In this document: one piece after another, positions 54,371 to 64,000 of the stretch
How positions within the stretch are numbered: position 1 is the first letter of the stretch
Layout: each line of letters begins with the position of its first letter
Source: Lytechinus pictus
Lineage: Eukaryota > Echinodermata > Echinoidea > Temnopleuroida > Toxopneustidae
Assembly (NCBI RefSeq): GCF_037042905.1
Contig: NW_026974140.1
Coordinates: 13,155,001-13,219,000 of the forward strand
DNA length: 64,000 nucleotides
Reading direction: 5' to 3'
Made by a program: the position numbers and the translations under genes
The notes under the pieces: model-generated
What the model saw: the letters and a program-made list of their open reading frames with translations, nothing else
Told to the model about the DNA's origin: nothing
The model's database searches: none

Positions 54371-57300
54371 AAATGAAATGAATGTGACATCGTCCTATAA
54401 TGATTCCAGAGGTTGAAACAAACCACAAACAAACAAACAAATAGAAATAAAGAAACAAATTCAATTCCATTTTACTGACCTCAATGACTATGTCAAGTGG
54501 CTTACATAAAATGAATTATCCTCGACAGTCCATCAATATTTGACTTTCAGCAAGGTTGTAGTAATCAATATTTCTATAGTTCTCTTTGTCTCTATATCAC
54601 CATGATTTTATCAACAACATGCGGTTCAGATGAAAGAAATCAATAACCTTTGACACGTAACATAATGATGATGTCACGCATGAATAATTTCCAAACTGAA
54701 ATGCCCCTCTATTCCTACCCCCATAGTGCTCACATGAATTCTTTAATTTATCGATTTATACTATACATGCAAACAATACAACATCATAATAATGAAACAC
54801 ATTATTATTGTCACTTTTAAAAAACTATTAGACCTACTGCAAAGTATTACTTGACCAAAATCCACTTCCCTCGATTGGATATGACAAGCACAAAGAAAGA
54901 GTGTATTTCATATTCCAATGTCAGTTTTCTTGTATCTTTATGATATTTCTTCTATCTTATTTTTATTTGTTTTATTTTGATTCGCTTTTATTTTTCTCTT
55001 AAGTATTTGTGAAGGTGTTTTTTCATCAAACGAAAATACATACAGTGAATTTTGATAATGAAGCATATATAGATAAGCATTATTATTGTTATCTCGATAT
55101 AAACTGTAAATGATATGACTACATTATACGGAATCACTTTTTTGCACTGATTTGTGTTCTCCCTCTTTTCTTTTTGAGGACTTATTTAATTTCAATCTTG
55201 GATTTATAATGATTTCATATTTATTTTGGGTTGTCCTTCTAAAAAACCCAAGAAAACAATTGCTACACTTAAATATATACATCATTCTATATATATATAT
55301 ATATATATTTTGTAATTATTGTTATATCTTTGGATTTTGGTTTTGTTTAATTGACATTTCAACTATGATTTATGTAATAAAATGCTAAAATAATACGATA
55401 TCAAAATAAAATTAAAATTGATTACACTATCGATTGTGATTCACCGAAGGACCGTATCGTAATTAAAATTAAATTTCTGAAAATACATTTTATGATCTCT
55501 TTGCTGCCTGAATTGTAAAATATAAGTTTCATGACACGAATATTAGACCTGGTACACCTGGTAAATATCAGATATCGTAATAAAGGGGCACTTAATATAT
55601 TTCTATTCAATTTTTACTCAATTGTGTCCCCTTATACATGGCGCTGTGAAGCGGGGGGGGGGGGGGTGAAGCACCCCCAAGATTTTCACAGGGGGTGCTG
55701 CGTGTATTATATTCCATAGGCAGCATCCCCTGGAATTCTGGTATAGGTGTGTCAAATTTGAGAAATGTATTGAAAATGGCCACCATTTTTTGTTTTATGT
55801 TTTATTCATTTATATTTTTTGCTTGTCAAATTTCTTGGGACCAAAACGATCTTCATTTTGTAGTGAAAACTTTTCTTGTTGTTGCTTGTCAAATTTACTT
55901 CAGCACCGGTCGGCCCAAGTAAAAAACACATTCCCAGGGCCCTGCCCTTATAGAAATAAAAATATGTTCCCTATGAACGGAATATATTTTTCACGCCCTT
56001 CTGGTATCAATTTAAATTTGAGTCTTTGGGACAATAATCATCAACAGTAATTATGGACATTAACTTACATTGACAAATAATATGTAACCTTTGAATTCAC
56101 ATTCCATTGTGTATAAAAGCATGGAATGTAAACATAAAAATATGATTTTCAGCATATTAACTACAAGTAGGATATTTTATTCTTGATTGAGGCTATTATC
56201 ATATAACGACTCTTAATCATCATTAGTTTTCTCATCAGGAAATTAAGGATGAGGATCAGATACCATTGCCGCCTTATAATTTTTAAACTTAGTCTTTCAT
56301 TTGAATTCATTGTCTCCCTCTGTGCTGTAATTCGTTCTTATTCATTTATTTAGCTCCCTTTATGCTGGTTACTCTCTTATACCTCAAAAGAAAATCTTCT
56401 CTGTCCGTTGATTGATTAGCTTCTAAAGACCCCATTTGATTTGATTTATTGTTTTTGTAATCTTTCGGTTACGACGACCCAAAGTTGGAATCGTTAATTT
56501 TCTCTCTCAATGGAATAGTATGGGTATATACCTTCGTTTTTCTTTCTCCCCCTTTTTCAATCCTTAAAGAATCATGTAGGGGCAGTCGACCCATATGCGG
56601 TATCTCCCCTAAAAATCTATAGGGATGTAAAGTTTGGAATGAAAATAATACTAAACTTAACTGAAAATATCATTAGCTAGTTCGGTTTGTTCGAGGCACC
56701 AGAAAACAAGTCTTTACCACTATCCTCCAACATATCCCCCAACTAATTAGGCACTAACAATTAACAATCGTTTCATGTGCTGTCTCTTTTAGGCCTATAT
56801 ATTAATCCAGAATAAATTGCGCATATGCAGAATACATCATGTATCAAATCACATTATTACTCATTGTTTCCATGCGCCTAATGTTAAAAAACTGACTAAA
56901 GGTAATGAGGGATTTACTTCCATTCTTCCATTTCAACGACTTTCAGAAGTAAGACCACAATCCCATCAAGTGCTATAGAAACTGAGTTGAACTTGTTTCT
57001 CTCTCCCTATTTCACATTATTTTTGACTTCGATTAAAAATGTAAATCTTTATTCATGTGGAAAGAAATTGCCAATTGCGCCCGTTTTTTGAAAACATCGA
57101 CAAGCACAATTTTTGTTCTCTCCTCATCTTTTCTTTTTTTAAATTACGGATAACTGAATTAGTTTCACAAATTATTTGATACGCGGCTACAAACTTGTAA
57201 TAATCAATTTCGGTAACTGAAATAGGATGACAGATCGATAATCTCTATGATAATCTGGCAAATTGATATTCGACAAATATAATTATATTCGCTCCATGTA

Positions 57301-60300
57301 ATAATTCTGATATTTTACCTTATATTTTTTTTGTCCGTTCCTCATATCGTCCAGCATATATTCCTATCCTAATCCTCAAGTAGTATTATAGCTGTCGTTG
57401 TTTTCTTCAAGGCTAAGCGTTATACCTTCTACTCCCAGTCTTATATTTGACAAGACATTGAACATCTTGTTTTTCTTCTTTGTATTGTTGACAATTCAAT
57501 TATGCGGCTTTTCTTTTGTTTAGTATGTAACTGCAGTGATCCATGTAAACATTAAGACAATTAACAATGGTATAAAAGAAAAAGTATTTGTGATCGTTAC
57601 AAGGTGGAAAGAGTCTCATTTGGGTTTGTGCTAGAAGTGACATGTGCAAGCTCCTGTATTTGCACCTCGCCCCCATCCCCCAATAAAACTAGAGAACAAA
57701 TATTATAGAAATATCACATTTTCATGTTTATTTTTCCTTATTATATAACGCATTCATATATATTTTTTTACACCACACTGTTAGAAAATTTATCCTTAAA
57801 ATAAAAGAAGTTCCTGCAGCAGAGTCTCGAGAACACCTGTAATCTTACCAGATTGCGTAATCTTACATTATATCATGTAAAATTATAGGAAATTTGTATT
57901 ATATGGAACCTTACAAATTTCCTTAAATAAAACACCATTTTTAAACAGACCTGTTCTGTTAAATTGCAGAAAAATTCCTGTTTTATGAATTTACAGAATG
58001 ATTCTGTTATTGCTTTCTGCAAAATCTTCTTTTTTCCCCTGTAAAATCATTTTTTTAACATTGCATGGTCATTAATAAGTCTTGTTTGTTCATGAAATAT
58101 AGGCTCTCATAAATTTTCCGATGTATGAATCATAATCTATTTTTTTATTATTTTTAAATGAGAAAATTCAGAAGTGAAAGTAGACCCCCTTGAATGCAAT
58201 TGTATTTTCCCTTAGTACTCAAGTCCTCTATTGTTCCCTTTCTTTCACTCAGAACCATCTTCCCTCTTCATCTATTCCTCAACATTCTTCTTCTATCACC
58301 CCGCTCTTCTTTTCACGGCCTCACCTACTCTCTCACTCGCCGATTTCTTCCTCCCCAGACTGCGTCCTTTATAATACTAACTTTTACTTTGCTGTCACTT
58401 TCAATCATTTAATTTTTTTTTGCATGACCAAGCCTTGATTTTCAAGCAAGAACAGTTTTTGTTCCATAAACATGAACTATGCTTTCTTTATAGTAGTATA
58501 GATGCTGGTCATTGTGATATAAAATCAATGCCCACTAAATACTTTTTAGAGTTTTTTTTTGAACAAAATTAGAAAAATTATTTATTTCAACTTGTTGAAG
58601 ATAAGTCATAGTCATAAGATTAGATTTGGGGAAAGACACTGCCTCAAAGGAGTTTGGAATTACAAGTATAATGAACCTAAGAATTAGTGTATGATTTGAA
58701 CTTGGGGAATCTCTCGAATGATAAGAAGTTATCTCCAATTTGCTGTGAGTCTAAATATAAAAGCATATATCGGATCTCACATCAATGTTCTGCCCTATTA
58801 CCCCCCTTTTTTTTGGGGGGGGGGGCATATGTTGAATATGAGGGCATCAGTCTAAATATGTATAATATAATTTCTATAAAAACATGAAAAGGACTTAAAA
58901 TTTGTAATTATTGTTTACACTTTTTCTGGGGGGGGGGGCTTAGAAATTTAAAGATATTTATAATCAAAAGAATATTTAAGAAATGACATACATACGGTAT
59001 ATCACATTGATACATAAAACACATTTATTGTAAATACTTATATTAAAATTCTGTAGTTCACAATGCCTATGAAATAAAATTCAAACATATACATATATTT
59101 CTATTGTGGTCTACAAAGCTATAGTACTGGATTAAATATATTTTGACAAATATTACACAAAATTCATTCAGATATTTACTCAGAAAGTTCTCTGAATAGT
59201 TCAACAAGTACTCCATCCAAAAAGGCAACAATAATACATCAATTAAAAAATGAAATGGACAATTATAATATACATTAAAGCAAACAGCTGAGGGGGGATG
59301 GGTTCACAAAGATTTAAAGTGTAACTTAGGAAAGTGTGACTTAGAGCTGCATTTAAATTCCAGTTGCATGTGGTATATAATGCACCACAATAATCAATGC
59401 GCAGTAATAATTGATATTGGGCCTTTCATGTTATGTGTGTGACAACATTTAAGCATGACTTAAAGCAGAGATTCTAAATGGTGGCGCATGGAGCCTTACA
59501 GAGTGGCGCGTGGGACCTGGTATGAAAAAAAGGAAACAACATAATTAAGGTGTGATGATCATTTTATTACAAAGGGAAAAACAACAACTCGGCTTTGATT
59601 TCCTTCAGATTTTGTAAAATTTGCCACTGACCGATAAGCTCTATTATGCTCTGCTTTTTATTTACCAAAATTTGGTGTATTCATGTAAGACTGGTACAAG
59701 GACTATATGTATCTGTGAACATAAATTTGTGATTAGTGCTTTTCAAACATGAACTTCGTCAAACACAATATACGAAAACAGAATAACATTCATTATTTTG
59801 AGCAACGTTCGAGTTGCCATCACATCCGTCAAGCCTGGTTTTCCAACCCTATCAAAATAAAAGAAATGCTGAGTCAGTCAATAGATCTGATACAGAACAG
59901 TCTGAACTAGTAGTATTATTGCTTATTGCTTATTATTATAGCTCTATGTTGTTATTGATGGAACAAAATGAAAATATAACCGAGTTTTTATTTGTCATAA
60001 CATCCCAAGCCTTCTAACTGTAATGTATTTACAAAGGGCCCAGAGTGGACATACACCAAGAATAATCAATTAATCATTGTTATGGAATATAGTAAATTTG
60101 GGTATGTTTTTCTGCATTTTCACTTAAAAACTATAGAGGTCAAAAAATGGAATGCAAAAGAGTATGCCACATTTTAATCATAAGTCAATAATCCACATGA
60201 TATCATACAAATTCAAAAACTTATGAAAATTGAAATAAAAAACATGTGTGACACCTTAAACACCACGACCTCAAATAACCTTTGACTTTACCATGTGACC

Positions 60301-61308
60301 TCAGAAGGTATAATAACATGAATTCAGCCAAAGTGCATCTATAACTCAACTTTGCTTCCTATTGCAATACTATGCACTGAATTATGTGGCAAGAGAGAGA
60401 GAGAGAGAGTAATGCAGGTTAACCTTAAGTATGATCTCAAATGACCACTGACCTTACCATATGACCTCCAACAGCATCATAACATAAACATACCCCCAAT
60501 GCATCTGTGACCAAAATTTGACTGTCATCTGAGCAAGTTATTAGTCACAGTAGAGTCTTACAAAGGTAAACTGGCATTTGTGTCAGATGAGGGAAAAATG
60601 TCATTTGGATGATTGGATCCCTTAGTTTTCCTTTCATCTTTGCTAGGCAAGATAAAAATGAATAACAATTAAACAAATGATTGAGAAATATACTGCATTT
60701 CCATTATAAATGCAGTTTCTCGTGAAAGACAAGTTCATTCAATACAAATAATAGGTTTAGCCTAATTTGATTTAACAATGAATGTAGAATACAATAACAT
60801 CTGTTGAAGACACAAGGTTATCAAAGTCTATTTGATGACAAGAATAACATTTAATTTTGAAGAAATTAAGTACAAAATTCTCAGTCACTGTGCACATTTT
60901 CACAAAGAAAAATTCAATTTGATACCACCTTTCTAAACACAACCTTTTCATTCCTTCTTCAATAAATTCAAGTTGATCAATCACACAATGGTCTCCTATT
61001 CTTTAAACTATTCTTCTTTTCTTACATAAATTTCACAGGAATTCTATGACATTCATCAATAGTTCTCCTGTGAAATAATGACAAAAATTAGATGTACAAG
61101 GAAAATCATGTCACTACAAGATCAAAATTAAAATTATTTTAAAATTGATGTACAATGATGCTGAAGAACTATATTGTTCAGTCTATATAAAAGTGTAATG
61201 ATGAGTTTTGTAGGTGAATCAAGTTAGGTCTCTGACAAACTGACAACAGAAAAGAATACAAAATCAGTTAAACGTCTTCAAAACTTCTACAGATGCCATG
61301 ATTCTAAA
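54371..61308. other. Intergenic region and probable pirin 3' UTR
   Basis: No coding gene recognised. Contents: poly-G blocks near 55651-55665, 58813-58825 and 58927-58938; a repeat-like CTGT/TGCAGAAA segment at about 57830-58060; a TA run at 55287-55308; and a (GA)n at 60395-60409. Part of 59-61.3 kb, downstream of the pirin stop on -, may be its 3' UTR; TTTATT at 59024-59029 is one of several possible poly(A) signals. Confidence 0.45.
57830..58060. repeat. Possible palindromic interspersed repeat
   Basis: Alternating TACAGAATGATTCTGTTATT, TGCAGAAAAATTCCTGTTTT and CCCTGTAAAATCA words that partly complement each other. Looks like a degraded inverted-repeat element; ends not fixed. Confidence 0.35.
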
Positions 61309-61430
61309 TTATCGGTTGGCATTGCCTGTCTCTGATTTCCATGTTCTTGCTTTCTCAAATCCATTCCTTGCAGTGCGATAGTCCGAGATTGCCTGTTGTA
61401 TTTCATCATCAGTATTCATCACAAAGGGAC
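61309..61430 (-). CDS. PIR: Pirin terminal exon
   Basis: PFVMNTDDEIQQAISDYRTA to GNANR and TAA. The end is two to three residues longer than the KIGN end I recall for human pirin. Confidence 0.96.
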
Positions 61431-63789
61431 CTGACAATATAAAGTAAAACAAGATCTATTTTTATGCAACACTATCAATATCAATGAAGGTGATTGATAC
61501 CCAGACCGCAAAATGGTATGCTAAATTTCACAAGTGTTGATTGAAAAATGGATAGGGTAGATGATCTGCAATACTATTTGCCCATTATGTCATTGCCATA
61601 ATTCTTAAATAGAGATATCTACCAAAATCAAATGAAAAAAAAGCTGAAGATTAACTTGTTCTTTATTATTGTGATAATAGACAAGTGATTTATTTACTTA
61701 TTTACATTTCTACAAAATACATTAGACACTTTGTGTATTAAATTAATATTTGATCACTCTGTTAAGCATTTAAGCAATATAGATTAATGACACAAAAGTT
61801 GTTTACAATATCACATACCACATATCATTGAATCATTTCTTACCATATTGGACAATTGGTTCATTCAATGGTTTCCCTGTTATCAGCACAAAACGGCATG
61901 GTTCACTTCCCTGTCAAGAATAGGTTTAAATAACAGCCATTTCAAAAATAGATCTGTGACAATGGTGTAAAGAACTACTGCACATTTATATAACGTGTCA
62001 TTTCATATATATTTTTGCAGGGGGTGTTTCATAAAGTTGTTGTTTACAAGTTTATGCACAACTGGAATGTATTTTTGGATGCTATTATCAGATTCTTAAT
62101 CATTTTTCCCCCTATAAACTGAGTTTAAATATGATCTTTGTAGATTAAAACTCATTTTGTTAACAAACATCTGAATACAAAATTTACTATTTGCTTAGTG
62201 TTATAGCAAATTCAATCCCACTTTGTTGAATAGGGAAAATTTAGGATCTCATTTCACACAAGAACATGTTCCAGCCATGCTTTATGTTATGCACAGTTTT
62301 ATGAAAAAAAATTTGGTTCAGTAACTTTTAAATCTTCTTCAATTTTCCTTCATTGTTCTTTATGTAGTTGCAGATAAGAAGCAGATTAATTATAATTTCA
62401 ATTAGTTGTCTTTCCAAGGAAGACAAATGTGAAAATATTGTACAGAAGACATTTGATTTATCAGTTTTGGGGATGATCACACTATTTAAAACTCTCTAGG
62501 AATGGTAAAGAATTCAATAAAAACAAGCAATAACAGAGCCGGCAGATTTGTCACACTTGGGTACTCATAGCTAAACCACAGACTTGTTAATAATTTTATT
62601 TAGTAAATATTTTGTCTGATAAGTAACTAAATGTATGATTTACAATTACATCACCTTTCATAGAAACCTGGGTTTAGTTAGCCACAGAAAAATGTTGTTG
62701 ATATCAAAGTTTATACTTAATAAATATTTTGTTATGGCAAAAGTAGCGCATTATCACCATATTGTCTTCATCCGTTTTTTCCCTAGGGGATTTCTGTCAA
62801 TATGTAGATTTGTTCCCTTTAATGACTTACCATATTCTCCACCTCTAGAAAGTCTCCATCAGATAGAACAAGGGTATTATGTGGTTCCCCTTCTTTCTTG
62901 TCTTCTCCAGTTCCTGATACATAACAAATTACAAAAACAAATAATATGAAAAGACCACAGTTTTCAATATTTGTATAACTTTCATCATAGGTTGTTTCAT
63001 ATTGTAAACTTGTATACTTTTGAGAATGGAGATTATGTCTGACTCCACAAGTTTTGATAAATGATTCCCTCTAACAGATTTTCATTATTGTCTTATAATT
63101 TGTATATGGAAATGACATTTTGATTTGTGAAAATCTAAAATTGTCTTAATCATCTACGGAGCAGTGCTATTTTAAGATAATTATTTGATCATTTATAAAG
63201 GGTTTCCACTATAGAAAGTGATGGGTAATGATTTTGAAAGCTGCACTGAGAAACCTAACACGCTTCACATTACTTTTCACTGATGCCAATCCACATTCCT
63301 ATGTTTCAATCAGTATCTACTTATATTAAGAACACTTAACACAGCCCGTAATAGTTATTTCTGTACAATGTGCATAAATGAAAGAAAGGGGGAGGGTACA
63401 GAAAATTATAAATCAATCTCTTGAAAGGGCTCATCCTGAATAAAATCATTCACAACTGTAGTTCAGCGAATTCAATTATAGTTGTATGAAGAAGAATCCT
63501 TTTGCATCAGAAATCTTTCTACAAGACAGGACAATATAATTTATTTTCCTTGAAAATTGACCACTTTATATCTTGATGCATTTCCCTTCTTTCTGTTTTG
63601 TTACCATGAATGGAATGGGTATGCATTGAGATTTTGAGAAACAGCATGATTAAACTCACCAAACTGAGCCTTCCCAGATAGGATGTATACTAGGGCTGTG
63701 TGACCTTTAGTGACTGGCTGTCTTAGCTTTGATCCACTTCCAAATGTGAAATCAAGGTATGTAGTAGGTGTTCTGGTTCGTACCTTGGC
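61309..63789 (-). CDS. PIR: Pirin (3' part, last 4 coding exons)
   Basis: Exons 63660-63789, 62831-62913, 61844-61910 and 61309-61430 on - join in frame (43, 27, 22 and 39 codons plus split Gly/Gly/Gly codons) and end NANR-TAA. Pirin is a bicupin, iron-binding, mostly nuclear protein that acts as a transcriptional co-regulator; bacterial and some other pirins have quercetinase activity. Seen: RTRTPTTYLDFTFGSGSKL, GSEPCRFVLITGKPLNEPIV and GPFVMNTDDEIQQAI--YR-A-NGFEKARTWKS, a near match to the C-terminal cupin of human pirin. The N-terminal cupin with the metal-binding His/Glu lies upstream, outside the window. Confidence 0.95.
61844..61910 (-). CDS. PIR: Pirin exon
   Basis: GSEPCRFVLITGKPLNEPIV QY and a split Gly; acceptor cttgacag, donor gtaaga. 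FVLI-G-PL-EP is highly conserved in pirins. Confidence 0.96.
62831..62913 (-). CDS. PIR: Pirin exon
   Basis: Completes the split Gly, then TGEDKKEGEPHNTLVLSDGD FLEVENM; acceptor tgtatcag, donor gtaagt. Corresponds to the E-H-T-VL-EGD-V-VEN part of pirin. Confidence 0.93.
63660..63789 (-). CDS. PIR: Pirin exon (C-terminal cupin start)
   Basis: AKVRTRTPTTYLDFTFGSGS to SGKAQF, then a split Gly codon; acceptor cttctccag, donor gtgagt. The first pirin exon visible in the window; it is preceded by an intron that reaches the right edge. Confidence 0.94.
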
Positions 63790-64000
63790 CTGGAGAAGAT
63801 AACAATAGAGCCTGTGACTATGAATATAAGATCATAACATGAGTTGAATATAGTAGAAATGCTAGATCATTGCATAATGCACATCAAATAGGCATGATAC
63901 TGGTAGCTGAATTGATAGAACAAAAGTCATGTACAATGTAAAACCAAATGAACACCCTAATGCTAAGGGCATCAACCTTATTACCATGTCCCTTTGAGAG

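Noticed and set aside
63940..64000. A further upstream pirin exon ending at GGACATG with donor-like gtaata on -
   Set aside because: The short readable stretch does not match the expected GVTVAVISGEA-like region, and the acceptor side is outside the window.

Overview
This is a stretch of animal nuclear genome. It has many short exons with GT/AG splice sites, long AT-rich introns, abundant microsatellites and poly-G/poly-C runs, and many interspersed repeats. Gene content (a GALNT10-type glycosyltransferase, a CNBD2-type cyclic-nucleotide-binding protein, pirin) fits a deuterostome or other bilaterian. The repeat landscape fits an echinoderm, most likely a sea urchin: elements that begin with a GTCTCACCTGC end, GCTCGCGCTTCGCGCTCGC arrays, and tRNA-derived SINEs ending in (ATT)n. 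The species assignment is inference from recollection of such genomes, not a search result.

Layout. (1) About 1-24,633, + strand: the 3' half of a polypeptide N-acetylgalactosaminyltransferase gene, eight exons between 6,654 and 24,633. They encode the end of the GT-A catalytic domain and the complete C-terminal ricin-type lectin domain. Its introns hold a pyrimidine minisatellite, a 155-bp tandem array, a TIR element with a 7-bp target duplication, and two ~1-kb repeats carrying nuclear-receptor DR1 motifs. One intron also holds a decayed copy of an exon end. (2) 24,634-33,532: 3' UTR and intergenic DNA with no convincing gene. (3) 33,533-50,003, - strand: a complete 17-exon gene for an 884-residue protein. 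It has a long disordered N-terminus, one well-formed cNMP-binding domain and a second, split cNMP-binding-like domain (CNBD2-like). All exon phases join without a break. (4) About 50-61 kb: intergenic DNA rich in non-autonomous hAT-like transposons, including a nested pair at 52.9-54.4 kb. (5) 61,309-63,789 and beyond, - strand: the last four coding exons of pirin; its 5' exons lie outside the window.

The three genes do not form a pathway: one is a Golgi glycosyltransferase, one a probable sperm/ciliary cyclic-nucleotide sensor and one a nuclear cupin protein. The most notable features beyond the genes are the transposons with recognisable target-site duplications, several nested, and the repeat-borne DR1 arrays. 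A mirror-symmetric GC-rich motif is also shared between elements with different ends.
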